Of a stretch of 64,000 nt of DNA, positions 1 to 7,997 are shown in pieces. Each line of letters opens with the position of its first letter. Position 1 is the stretch's first letter. The notes under the pieces were generated by a model. The model was not told the origin of the DNA and ran no database searches. It saw nothing but the letters and a program-made list of their open reading frames with translations. Source of the DNA: Modestobacter caceresii (GTDB lineage Bacteria; Actinomycetota; Actinomycetes; Mycobacteriales; Geodermatophilaceae); assembly GCF_000761485.1 (NCBI RefSeq), contig NZ_JPMX01000028.1:17190-81189 (forward strand). The letters are read 5' to 3'. The position numbers were made by a program, and so were the translations under genes.

Positions 1-356
1 CCAGCCTGGCCCGGAGCCTGGCGCTGCAGCCGGAGCTGCTCATCGCCGACGAGCCGACCTCCGCGCTGGACGTGTCGGTGCAGGCGCGGGTGCTGGAGCT
101 CTTCGACGAGCTGCAGCGGGAGCTCGGGTTCGCCGCGCTGTTCATCAGCCACGACCTGGCCGTGGTCGACCTGCTCGCTGACCGGATCGCGGTGCTCTAT
201 CGCGGCCAGCTGGTGGAGGAGGGCACGGGGGCCGAGGTGCTGGGCGCGCCGAAGCACCCGTACACGCAGCGGCTGATCGCCTCGTTGCCGGTGCCCGACC
301 CCGACGAGCAGGCCCGCCGCCGTACCCACTGGAACACCCTCCGCGCCTCCGACTGA
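1..356 (+). CDS. Oligopeptide/dipeptide-type ABC transporter ATPase (C-terminal part)
   Basis: The gene enters from the left edge, in a frame that begins at base 3, so only about 117 C-terminal residues are visible. They contain Walker B plus D-loop (LLIADEPTSALDVS), the H-loop histidine (FISHD) and the HPYTQRLIASLPVPDP tail characteristic of the extra C-terminal region of Opp/Dpp ATPases. The Walker A and signature motifs would lie outside the window. The protein should power uptake of peptides, or of metal or sugar ligands carried by this family, at the inner face of the membrane. No partner transporter gene is visible on this side, so the substrate cannot be inferred. Confidence 0.9.
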   Translation, partial: SLARSLALQPELLIADEPTSALDVSVQARVLELFDELQRELGFAALFISHDLAVVDLLADRIAVLYRGQLVEEGTGAEVLGAPKHPYTQRLIASLPVPDPDEQARRRTHWNTLRASD

Positions 357-404
357 TGACCCGAGAGGGGCCGAAGTCGCGACTTCTGCCCCTTCGGGTC
401 GTCA
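354..404. terminator. Bidirectional terminator hairpin
   Basis: A long, nearly continuous inverted repeat lies exactly between two convergent genes and includes both stop codons. The outer arms are GACCCGA/TCGGGTC, then AGGGGC/GCCCCT, then GAAGTC/GACTTC around a 2-nt centre. There is no T-tract, as is usual for GC-rich actinobacteria. Confidence 0.75.
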
Positions 405-1367
405 GCGGACGCGGCCGCGGGGCTTGAGGGGGAGCGGGGGCAGGGCCGGGGCGCCGAGCCGGTGGCCGTCGAAGCCGGGGACGTCGGCGAACCGGTCGCC
501 CTCGGCCCACTGCTCGGCGTACTCGGCGATCTCCTCGCCGGAGCGGCCGACGAAGTTCCACCACATGACGATCCGCTCCTCGAACGGCTCGCCGCCCAGC
601 AGCAGCAGCTGGGCGGCGTCGTCCGCGCGCAGCCGCACGGTGCGCCGGCCCGAGCCCAGGTAGAGCATCGCGCCGGGGGTCAGCGGCACGCCCTCGACGT
701 CGGCGGTGCCCGACGCGGTGAGTACCGCGTACTCGAAGTCCGGTTCCAGCGGCAGCTCCACGTCGGCGCCGGCGGACAGCTCCAGGTCCACGCCGACCAG
801 CGGGGTGTGCGCCGTCCCCGGTGAGGTGGCGCCGGCCATCGCGCCCATCAGCACGGTCGCCCGCACCCCGTCGGAGTCGAAGCCGGGCAGCGCGGTGTGG
901 TGCTCGAACGCCGGGGCGGCGTCCCGGACGCCGTCGGGCAGCGCCACCCACAGCTGCGCGCCGTGCAGGTACCGCGGGTGCACCGCCGGCGACTGCTCGG
1001 CGTGCGCGATCGCGTGCCCGGCGGTCATCAGCGCCAGCTCGCGCGGCCGGATCAGCACGTCGCTGCCGAGGGAGTCGCGGTGGTGCACCTCGCCGTCCAG
1101 CAGCCAGGAGACCGTCTGCAGCCCGGTGTGCGGGTGAGGGAGGACCTGCATGCCCTCGGAGCCGAACACGTCGTCGGGGCCGTAGTGGTCGATGAAGGCC
1201 CAGGCGCCGACCAGCCGCCGGCCGAGGGTGGGCAGCAGCCGGCGGACGTGCGTGGCCTCGCCGAGCAGCACCTCCTTGCCCGGCAGCAGGTCCAGCGCGG
1301 GACCGGCCGACGCCTGAGCGCGCCCGCCCAGCTCGTGCGGCGCCGGCCGTGGCTCGAGGTTGCTCAT
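402..1367 (-). CDS. Pirin family protein (first of two)
   Basis: A 321-residue two-cupin protein. The metal ligands of the pirin family are visible as His78 and His80 in LPHPHTGLQT and His122/Glu124 in AHAEQ. Pirins are cytosolic iron- or copper-binding proteins; some have quercetinase activity and others act as redox-sensing partners, so the exact role here is open. The start is an ATG preceded by AGGAAGG. It lies only 10 bp downstream of a second, more canonical pirin on the same strand, so the two are probably co-transcribed. The two are divergent in sequence, so this is not a recent duplication. Confidence 0.85.
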   Translation of the reverse strand: MSNLEPRPAPHELGGRAQASAGPALDLLPGKEVLLGEATHVRRLLPTLGRRLVGAWAFIDHYGPDDVFGSEGMQVLPHPHTGLQTVSWLLDGEVHHRDSLGSDVLIRPRELALMTAGHAIAHAEQSPAVHPRYLHGAQLWVALPDGVRDAAPAFEHHTALPGFDSDGVRATVLMGAMAGATSPGTAHTPLVGVDLELSAGADVELPLEPDFEYAVLTASGTADVEGVPLTPGAMLYLGSGRRTVRLRADDAAQLLLLGGEPFEERIVMWWNFVGRSGEEIAEYAEQWAEGDRFADVPGFDGHRLGAPALPPLPLKPRGRVR

Positions 1368-1377
1368 GGCGGCCTTC

Positions 1378-2376
1378 CTACTCGCTCAGACCGTGCACGT
1401 CACCGTGTGCGACCCGGGCGGCCGGGATGGTGCCGAGCCGGCCGGCGGAGGCGTCGGTCATCGCGTCCAGCACCTCCTGCCGGGTGTTCATCACGAACGG
1501 CCCGTACATCGCGATCGGCTCCCGGATCGGCAGCCCACCGAGGACGACGACGTCCAGGTCCGGCGTGCGCGCCTCGGCGTGCCGGTCGCCGGGCCGGGTG
1601 CCGTGCACGGTCACCGTGTCGCCGGGGCCGAGGACGGCGAGCTGCCCGGTGTGCACCGGAGCGCCGTCGATGCCGACCGCGCCGGACCCGGAGAGCACGT
1701 AGACGAGCGCGTTGAAGTCCGGCCGCCAGGGCAGGTCCAGCGAGGCGCCGGGGGAGACGGTGGCGTGCACCATCGTCATGGGCGTGTACGTGCTGCCCGG
1801 GCCGCGGTGCCCGCCGACGTCGCCGGCGATCACCCGCAGCAGCGCGCCGCCGTCCGGGCTGGCCAGCAGCACCGACTGGCGCGCCCGCAGGTCCTGGTAG
1901 CGCGGCTCCACCCACTTCTGCGCCCGGGGCAGGTTCACCCACAGCTGCAGGCCGTGGAAGAGCCCGCCGCTGAGCACCAGCGACTCCGGCGGCCGCTCGA
2001 TGTGCAGGACGCCCCCGCCGGCCGTCATCCACTGGGTGTCGCCGTCGCTGATCGTGCCGCCGCCGCCGTGGCTGTCGGCGTGCTCGAAGGTGCCGTCGAG
2101 GAGGTAGGTGACGGTCTCGAAGCCGCGGTGCGGGTGCCACGAGGTGCCCTTGGGCTCGCCGGGGGCGTACTCGACCTCGCCCATCTGGTCCATGTGCAGG
2201 AACGGGTCGAGGGCACGCAGGTCGACGCCGGCGAACGCGCGCCGGACCGGGAAGCCCTCGCCCTCGAAGCCGGACGGCGCAGTCGTAACCGACCGCACCC
2301 GGCGGCGGACCGTGCGGGGCGCGGGCAGGGGGACCCGGGCGAGGGTGGTGGTGTCCTCGACGGTCACGGCGGGCAT
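1378..2376 (-). CDS. Pirin family protein (second, more canonical)
   Basis: 332 residues. The canonical pirin motif HPHRGFETVTYLLDG carries ligands His81 and His83, and GGGVLHIERP supplies His125 and Glu127. The C-terminal cupin ends with the usual PIREPIAMYGPFVMNT segment. It is the upstream gene of a two-pirin unit. The start ATG lies 20 bp from a region that is divergent to the GH6 cellulase, so the 240-bp gap between 2377 and 2615 holds promoters for both directions. Function inferred from family: metal-dependent quercetinase or regulatory cupin. Confidence 0.88.
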   Translation of the reverse strand: MPAVTVEDTTTLARVPLPAPRTVRRRVRSVTTAPSGFEGEGFPVRRAFAGVDLRALDPFLHMDQMGEVEYAPGEPKGTSWHPHRGFETVTYLLDGTFEHADSHGGGGTISDGDTQWMTAGGGVLHIERPPESLVLSGGLFHGLQLWVNLPRAQKWVEPRYQDLRARQSVLLASPDGGALLRVIAGDVGGHRGPGSTYTPMTMVHATVSPGASLDLPWRPDFNALVYVLSGSGAVGIDGAPVHTGQLAVLGPGDTVTVHGTRPGDRHAEARTPDLDVVVLGGLPIREPIAMYGPFVMNTRQEVLDAMTDASAGRLGTIPAARVAHGDVHGLSE

Positions 2377-2554
2377 GGCGGCCTCACTTCTGTTGAATGC
2401 TCAACCAGAACCACTGTAAGCCGTGTGGCCCGGTGTTCCTTCCCACCGTGCAGACGGGTCCGGATCCGGAACGTTCGGGTCTTGCCAGGAGCCTGTCGTC
2501 GGGAGAGGGTGTGACAGCTCCCACACCTGTTCGGCGGTCCGGCCTGGCCCGCTG

Positions 2555-2568
2555 TGGGAGCGCTCTCA
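2555..2568 (+). promoter_or_regulatory. CebR-like LacI operator upstream of the GH6 cellulase
   Basis: TGGGAGCGCTCTCA differs at one position from the perfect palindrome TGGGAGCGCTCCCA known as the CebR box of Streptomyces cellulose/cellobiose genes. It lies 47 bp before the cellulase ATG, a repressor position. Closely related sites occur at 12594 and 12682 beside the LacI-family gene of this window. Confidence 0.75.
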
Positions 2569-2615
2569 CGCGGAGCGCCGAGGCTCCGCGTGGCCCATCG
2601 ACCGACAGGACGACG

Positions 2616-3950
2616 ATGTTCTCGAGTTCCCTCCGCCGCGGACGCGCGGCACTGCTGACGGTGGCTGCGACCGCCACCGTGGGCCACCTGGCCCTCGCCC
2701 CGGCCGCGGCCGCCGCCCCGTCGGCGCCGGCGCCGGCGACCCAGGCCCAGCCGCTCGACCCGGGCACCCGCTTCACCACGCCGGTGCCGGATCCGGGTGC
2801 CGTCCGGCAGACGATCGACCTGGCCCGGGCCGACCGCTTCGCCGACGCCGAGCTGATCGCCCGTGAGGCCGCCACCCCGCAGGCGATCTGGTTCACCGAC
2901 GGGACGCCGATGCAGGTGCGGCACGAGGTCCGCAAGGCCTCCGCGCTGGCCAGGGCGACCGGGTCGGTGCCGACCTTCGTGGTCTACAACGTCCCCGGCC
3001 GCGACTGCTCGCAGTACTCCGCCGGCGGGGCCGCCGACGACGCCGCCTACCGCGCCTGGGTCGACGGGTTCGCTGCCGGGTTGATGCGGAACCAGCAGGT
3101 CGTCGTGGTGATCGAGCCGGACGGGCTGGCGCTCATGCCCGGCGACTGCCCGCCGGGCACCTACCCGGCGGGGACGGCGCCCACCGACGCCGGGCGGCTG
3201 GCCGACATCCGCTACGCCGGCGAGGCGATCGAGCGGGCGAACCCCGACGCCCTGGTCTACCTGGATGCCGGCCACACCGGCTGGCACAACGTCGGCAGCA
3301 TCGCCGACCGGCTGCAGGACGCCGGCGTCGCGGAGTTCCAGGGCCTGGCGCTGAACACCTCGAACTACCAGTACACGCCCAACCTGGCGCAGTACGGCAC
3401 CTGGATCTCCGAGTGCCTGGCCGTGCTCCCGGCCACCTACGTGCACGGCATCGACGCCGACCCGTGCCCGAACCAGTACTGGAACGGTGGCCCGGCCAAC
3501 GGGTTCGTCGGCGGTGCGCTGGACCCCTTCCAGCAGTGGAGCGACACGGCGACGGACCCTGCGGCGAACACCCTGGGCATCAACCAGCGCTACGACGCCT
3601 TGCTCGGTGACCTCGAGCCGACCGCGCACGTGGTGATCGACACGAGCCGCAACGGCCAGGGCCCCTGGGCGCCGGCCGAGGGCACTTACCCGGACCCGCA
3701 GACGTGGTGCAACCCGCCCGGCCGGGGTCTCGGTCCGCGTCCCCAGGCGGCTCCGGACCCCGCCTTCCCGCTGGTCGACGCCTACCTCTGGGTCAAGACG
3801 CCGGGGCAGTCCGACGGCTCCTGCAACCGCGGCATCACCGGCAGCACGACCGACCCGGAGTGGGGCGGGATCACCGACCCGGCCGCCGGGGCGTGGTTCC
3901 CGGAGCAGGCGCTCCAGCTGGCTCAGCTCGCCGTCCCGGCGCTGCGCTGA
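2616..3950 (+). CDS. Secreted glycoside hydrolase family 6 cellulase
   Basis: 444 residues from the ATG at 2616, which is followed by a classical Sec signal peptide (SLRRGR, hydrophobic stretch, cleavage near the poly-Ala at 31-34). GH6 hallmarks are present: NVPGRDCSQYSAGG with Asp130, VVVIEPDGLA with Asp169 (the usual catalytic acid), ALNTSNYQ, HVVIDTSRNGQGPW, and WVKTPGQSDG near the C-terminus. Only the catalytic domain is visible; there is no cellulose-binding module or linker. The enzyme should release cellobiose from cellulose outside the cell by an inverting mechanism. A CebR-like operator lies 47 bp upstream and connects it with the cellobiose uptake operon further right. Endo- versus exo-activity cannot be decided from the sequence alone. 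The open frame extends further upstream but has no plausible signal peptide there. Confidence 0.93.
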   Translation: MFSSSLRRGRAALLTVAATATVGHLALAPAAAAAPSAPAPATQAQPLDPGTRFTTPVPDPGAVRQTIDLARADRFADAELIAREAATPQAIWFTDGTPMQVRHEVRKASALARATGSVPTFVVYNVPGRDCSQYSAGGAADDAAYRAWVDGFAAGLMRNQQVVVVIEPDGLALMPGDCPPGTYPAGTAPTDAGRLADIRYAGEAIERANPDALVYLDAGHTGWHNVGSIADRLQDAGVAEFQGLALNTSNYQYTPNLAQYGTWISECLAVLPATYVHGIDADPCPNQYWNGGPANGFVGGALDPFQQWSDTATDPAANTLGINQRYDALLGDLEPTAHVVIDTSRNGQGPWAPAEGTYPDPQTWCNPPGRGLGPRPQAAPDPAFPLVDAYLWVKTPGQSDGSCNRGITGSTTDPEWGGITDPAAGAWFPEQALQLAQLAVPALR

Positions 3951-3988
3951 CCCGCGCGGTCCGGACCGCCCGGGGCGTCCCGTCAGGC

Positions 3989-4006
3989 CACCGGGGCGCC
4001 CCGGTG
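3989..4006. terminator. Possible terminator palindrome after the cellulase
   Basis: An 18-nt perfect palindrome (CACCGGGG, CG, CCCCGGTG) lies in the 123-bp gap between the cellulase and the convergent gene on the minus strand. The loop is short, so termination is only a guess. Confidence 0.35.
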
Positions 4007-4073
4007 CCCGGCCTCCCCGCGCCGGCGCCCGATGCGGCACCCCTCCGCCGGTGAGCAGCCGGGACGCCGCCGT

Positions 4074-4703
4074 TCAGCCGGCCAGCCGGACGACGCCGGT
4101 CCCGCTCAGGTCCCGCAGCACGGCGGGCCGGCCGAGCATTGCGAGCAGCAGGTCGTCGCCGTGGCCACGCACCTCCGGGTCACCCGGGGTGCCCCACGTC
4201 CAGTCGACGTCGGTGCCCACCCACCGCAGTCCGGCGGCCCGCTGCCGGCCACGGAAGGGGCGTCCGCGCCGCACGGCGACGTCCAGCGCCGTCCGGAGCC
4301 GGTCCGGCGGGGTGGCGGCGGGACGCCCGAGCGGGCGCCGGAGGTCCTGGGCATGGGCCACCGTCTCCACCAGGACCCCGCCGGGCGTGCCGTCCCGGGG
4401 CCGGCGGCCGGAGGTGACGACGTCGCGCCACTGCTGCAGCAGCTCTGCCGTCGGAGCCCGGCCGTGCTCCACCGCCCACTCGGCGAAGTACCGGTCGACG
4501 TCGAACCGTGCCCGCGCCAGCCCGACCGTGGCGGCGAGCGGGCCGGTCCGGGTGGGCATGGTCAGGTGGGCGACCAGCTCCCGGACCCGCCACCCGGCGC
4601 AGAGGGTGGGCGCGTCCCACTCCGCCGGGGTCAGCTCCTCCAGCAGGTCGAGCACCGCCCTGCGCTCGTCGGTGACCTGACCCCACACCCGTTCGCGGTC
4701 CAC
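4074..4703 (-). CDS. DinB-fold mycothiol-type enzyme (maleylpyruvate isomerase family, TIGR03083)
   Basis: 209 residues from the GTG at 4703, which gives the usual family opening (VDRERVWGQVTDERR); an ATG at 4751 would add 16 poorly conserved residues. The family signature CAGWRVRELVAHL and a later metal-ligand-like VAHAQDLRRPLG are present. Members have the DinB four-helix fold and some are mycothiol-dependent isomerases or S-transferases. The substrate is unknown here. It is the last gene of the long minus-strand sugar operon, 73 bp after the GH88/GH105-like gene, and may be co-transcribed with it. The link to sugar metabolism is positional only. Confidence 0.75.
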   Translation of the reverse strand: MDRERVWGQVTDERRAVLDLLEELTPAEWDAPTLCAGWRVRELVAHLTMPTRTGPLAATVGLARARFDVDRYFAEWAVEHGRAPTAELLQQWRDVVTSGRRPRDGTPGGVLVETVAHAQDLRRPLGRPAATPPDRLRTALDVAVRRGRPFRGRQRAAGLRWVGTDVDWTWGTPGDPEVRGHGDDLLLAMLGRPAVLRDLSGTGVVRLAG

Positions 4704-4776
4704 GGCGCGACCGTCGTCGCCGCGCTGCCCCCGGGCAAGGGGCTGCCGCACGTGCCCCCGGAGCCGGAGCGCCGGT

Positions 4777-5727
4777 TCAGCGTCCGGCGCGCCAGCGCCG
4801 GCAGGCCGCGTCGGCCAGCAGCAGGAACGCCTGGGCCTCGGGGGAGTGACCGGGCCGGTCGAAGTGCGGCGCGGCGCTCGCGCCGGTGACCCGGCCGAGG
4901 CCGTCGACCCGCTCGACCACCGCGGCGACCAGCGACTCCCCGACGCCCCCGAACCGGTGCGGGAGCCAGCCCTCCGCCGCCCCGGTCAGCGCCGCGAAGC
5001 CGAGCATCGCGGCGACGTTGGTGTCCGCCGGGGTCGCCGGATCGTCGAGCACATCGCCGAACAACCCGTCGGGACGGCGCAGCGGCAGGACGGCGTCCAG
5101 CAGGGCGCGCGCCTCCGCGGCGACCGCGGTGCCGGCGGCTCCGGGCAGCCAGCACACCGCCCGGGCCGCGCCGGCGGCGACCCAGCCGTTGCCGGTGCCC
5201 CAGGCCCGCGGGTCGGCCAACGCTCCGGCGTCCTCGTCCCAGCGGGCGGCCCACAGCCCGCTGACCGGGTCGCGCAACCGGCTGCGGTGACCGGTCAGCT
5301 GGGCGACCGCAGCGGCGCCGTCGCCGCGGCAGGCCAGGAAGGGCACGACCATGTAGACGGTGTCGGCCCACACCTGGCGGCTGCCCAGCAGGTGGAACAG
5401 CGTCCCGTCCGCAGCCCGCGGCGCACCGGAGGACACCCAGCCGTGCTGGCGGGCGGCGGCCGCGGCCAGCGCCGGGTCGCCGAGCCGGTGCGCCAGGGAG
5501 TCGACGAACTCACCGAGCGCCGCACCGTTCACCGCGCAGGCCGGGTCCAGCTCTGCCAGTCGGCCGTCGGGCAGCTGGCGGGCGACCGCGTCGTCGACCA
5601 GCGCCTGCAGCGCGGCGGCCGCGCCCGACTCCTCGAGCACGGCCGCCGTGAGCCCCTGGTCCCAGGAGTGGCGTTGGGAGACCAGCAGGCAGTCCAGCAC
5701 CCGACGGCGGACGTCGTCGTCCAGCAC
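4777..5727 (-). CDS. GH88/GH105-like glycoside hydrolase
   Basis: 316 residues, all-alpha (alpha/alpha)6-barrel type. Motifs typical of unsaturated glucuronyl/rhamnogalacturonyl hydrolases are visible: VWADTVYMVVPFLA, WGTGNGWVAAGAARAV and GHSPEAQAFLLLA. No signal peptide is seen, so it is cytosolic. GTG start with GGAGGAA seven bases before it. Family members hydrate the 4,5-double bond of unsaturated uronides, releasing the sugar. It sits 21 bp after the SDR gene in the cellobiose operon, which suggests that the operon also handles an oxidised or uronic-acid-containing oligosaccharide. The catalytic Asp was not assigned with certainty. Confidence 0.75.
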   Translation of the reverse strand: MLDDDVRRRVLDCLLVSQRHSWDQGLTAAVLEESGAAAALQALVDDAVARQLPDGRLAELDPACAVNGAALGEFVDSLAHRLGDPALAAAAARQHGWVSSGAPRAADGTLFHLLGSRQVWADTVYMVVPFLACRGDGAAAVAQLTGHRSRLRDPVSGLWAARWDEDAGALADPRAWGTGNGWVAAGAARAVCWLPGAAGTAVAAEARALLDAVLPLRRPDGLFGDVLDDPATPADTNVAAMLGFAALTGAAEGWLPHRFGGVGESLVAAVVERVDGLGRVTGASAAPHFDRPGHSPEAQAFLLLADAACRRWRAGR

Positions 5728-5748
5728 GGGTTCCTCCAGTCGACGAGC

Positions 5749-6471
5749 TCAGAAGGCGATCTCGGCGCCGTCCTTGAAGATCCGGCCGGTCACCGCCGGT
5801 GGCTCGCGCAGGAGCGCCAGGGCGCCCGCCGCGCTCTCCTCGGGGGTGCCCGGTGCCTCCTGACCGCCCAGGTCGGTGCGCACCCAGCCGGGGTCCAGGG
5901 CGTTGACCGCGACCTCCCCGGCCAGCTGCGCGGCCTGCATGAGCACCAGCCCGTTCAGCGCCCACTTGCTCACCCGGTAGCTGCCGATCCCGGCGTCACC
6001 GATGAGCTCGGTGGTGCCCGCCCCGGAGCTGACGTGCACCACCCGGGGGTCGGTGCCCTTGCGCAGGGCGGGCAGCAGCGCGAGCACCAACCGGTGCGGG
6101 ACGACGCAGTTGACCAGCAGGCTCTCCTCGAGCGTGCCGGCCGGCTCGTCCTCGAAGCGGGCCTCGCGGGCGAGCATCACCCCGGCGTTGTTCAGCAGCA
6201 CGTCCAGCGCGCCCCACCGCTGCCCGACCGCCTCGGCCAGCCGGTGCGGCGTGGCCTCGTCGGTCAGGTCGGCGACCACGGCGGTGAAGGAGCCGGGGCC
6301 GTCGGCCAGGTCCCGGGTGAGCTCGTCCAGCCGCCGCTCGTCCCGGGCCGTGCCCAGCACGTCGGCACCGGCCGCGACCAGCCGCCGGGCGACGGCCGCG
6401 CCGACCCCGCGGGAGGCGCCGGTGAGCAGCACCCGGCGTCCCGCGAGGTCGGCGGTGGAGGCGTCGGTCAC
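5749..6471 (-). CDS. SDR family NAD(P)-dependent oxidoreductase
   Basis: 240 residues from a GTG that overlaps the stop codon of the beta-glucosidase by 4 bp (GTGA), indicating translational coupling. Classical SDR features are present: cofactor motif TGASRGVGAA, NNAGVM, catalytic Ser in VVHVSSGAG, and the YRVSKWALNG segment with the Tyr-x-x-x-Lys pair. Position in the operon suggests that it oxidises or reduces a sugar released by the neighbouring hydrolases, but the substrate is not determined by sequence. Confidence 0.87.
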   Translation of the reverse strand: MTDASTADLAGRRVLLTGASRGVGAAVARRLVAAGADVLGTARDERRLDELTRDLADGPGSFTAVVADLTDEATPHRLAEAVGQRWGALDVLLNNAGVMLAREARFEDEPAGTLEESLLVNCVVPHRLVLALLPALRKGTDPRVVHVSSGAGTTELIGDAGIGSYRVSKWALNGLVLMQAAQLAGEVAVNALDPGWVRTDLGGQEAPGTPEESAAGALALLREPPAVTGRIFKDGAEIAF

Positions 6472-7865
6472 ACGCCGTCCTTGGCGCTGCGGATGACGTC
6501 GGCGTAGGTGCCGGCGCTGTCCTTGGGCGTCCGGACCTGGGTGGCGTAGTCGACGTGCACCAGCCCGAAGCGCTGCGCGTAGCCGCGGGCCCACTCGTAG
6601 TTGTCCAGCAGCGACCAGGCGAAGTAGCCGCGGACGTCGGCACCGGCGTCGATCGCCTCGGTCATCGCCGCGAGGTGCCGCAGCAGGTAGTCGACCCGCT
6701 CGGGGTCGTGCACCTGACCGTCCGCGGAGACCTCGTCCGGCCAGGCCGAGCCGTTCTCGGTGATGAACAGCGGCAGCCCGGGCGCGATCCCGGAGATCCG
6801 GGTGAGCAGCGCGGTGAACGCCTCCGGGGAGATGCCCCAGCCCATCGTGGTGGTCGGCCCCTCGGGCTCCAGGTCCTGCACGCGCTCGGCGCCGATGAAG
6901 GTCGGGTGCTTGCCGCTGGGCTCGCTGAGCCCGCGGACCGTCGACTCGAAGTAGTAGTTCACGCCCAGCCAGTCCAGCGGCGCGGAGATGACCTCCAGGT
7001 CGCCGTCCTCGATCGGCAGCGGCGCACCGGCGTCCGCCAGGTCGGCCACGACGTCGGCCGGGTACTCCCCGGTGGCGATCGGCACCAGGAACATCCGGTT
7101 CTGCTGACCGTCGAGCCGACGGGCGGCGTCGACGTCGGCAGGGGAGTCGGTGGCCGGCGACATCGGCGTGAAGTTCAGCGTGATGCCCAGGTGGTCGGCG
7201 CCCTTGTCGCGCATCACCTGGGTGGCCAGGCCGTGCCCGAGCAGCAGGTGGTGCACCGCGCGGGAGGCCTCGACCGGGTCCTGGTGGCCGGGGGCGTGCT
7301 GGCCGGCCATGTAGCCCAGCAGCGAGCTGCACATCGGCTCGTTCAGCGTCGACCAGTGCGGCACCCGGTCGCCCAGGGCGTCGTAGACGACGCCGGCGTA
7401 CTCGGCGAACCGGTACGCGGTGTCCCGGTCGGTCCAGCCGCCCTGGTCCTGCAGCGCCTGCGGGAGGTCCCAGTGGTAGAGGGTCAGCCAGGGGGCGATG
7501 CCGGCCCCGAGGAGCTCGTCGACCAGCCGACGGTAGAAGTCCAGGCCACGCTGCTCGATCGCGCCGGCGCCGGCCGGGAGCACCCGGGGCCAGGAGACGG
7601 AGAACCGGTAGGCGTCCAGGCCCAGGTCCTTCATCAGCGCGACGTCCTGGGGGTAGCGGACGTAGTGCTCGACGGCGACGTCGCCGGTGTCGCCCTGGAA
7701 GGTCTTGCCGGGGGTGTGGCTGAAGGTGTCCCAGATCGACGGCCCGCGGCCGTCGACGTCGACCGCGCCCTCGATCTGGTAGGCCGCGGTGGCGGCGCCG
7801 AAGACGAAGCCTGGCGGGAAGGTCAACCCGGCAGCGGTCTGCGGGCGCACGTCGGTGGAGGTCAT
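6468..7865 (-). CDS. bglC: GH1 beta-glucosidase (cytosolic cellobiase)
   Basis: 465 residues, a normal GH1 length. The acid/base Glu176 is in WSTLNEP and the nucleophile Glu370 in LFITENGS; the N-terminal FVFGAATAAYQIEG and the C-terminal RGYFAWSLLDNYEWARGY are typical. No signal peptide, so it acts on imported cellobiose or short cello-oligosaccharides in the cytosol. It follows the transporter genes on the same strand and is probably repressed by the adjacent LacI-family protein. The symbol is borrowed from the cebEFG-bglC arrangement of Streptomyces and is an inference from context. Confidence 0.92.
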   Translation of the reverse strand: MTSTDVRPQTAAGLTFPPGFVFGAATAAYQIEGAVDVDGRGPSIWDTFSHTPGKTFQGDTGDVAVEHYVRYPQDVALMKDLGLDAYRFSVSWPRVLPAGAGAIEQRGLDFYRRLVDELLGAGIAPWLTLYHWDLPQALQDQGGWTDRDTAYRFAEYAGVVYDALGDRVPHWSTLNEPMCSSLLGYMAGQHAPGHQDPVEASRAVHHLLLGHGLATQVMRDKGADHLGITLNFTPMSPATDSPADVDAARRLDGQQNRMFLVPIATGEYPADVVADLADAGAPLPIEDGDLEVISAPLDWLGVNYYFESTVRGLSEPSGKHPTFIGAERVQDLEPEGPTTTMGWGISPEAFTALLTRISGIAPGLPLFITENGSAWPDEVSADGQVHDPERVDYLLRHLAAMTEAIDAGADVRGYFAWSLLDNYEWARGYAQRFGLVHVDYATQVRTPKDSAGTYADVIRSAKDGV

Positions 7866-7934
7866 GACAGGAGTGCTCCTTGCGAGGGCGTGGGGGGATC
7901 GCGCGGCGAGGTCAGGCCGTGCGGAGGAGGAGGT

Positions 7935-7959
7935 GGCGGCCCCCCTGCAGGGGCCCGCC
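7935..7959 (-). terminator. Hairpin between transporter ATPase and beta-glucosidase genes
   Basis: GGCGG-CCCC and GGGG-c-CCGCC can pair with one bulged base and a 6-nt loop inside the 132-bp intergenic gap of the operon. It could be a partial terminator or an RNA-processing/stability element that sets the ratio of uptake and hydrolysis genes. Confidence 0.35.
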
Positions 7960-7997
7960 GCGAGCGTGCGAGTGGTGGGGGGCAGGGCGGTCCTTTG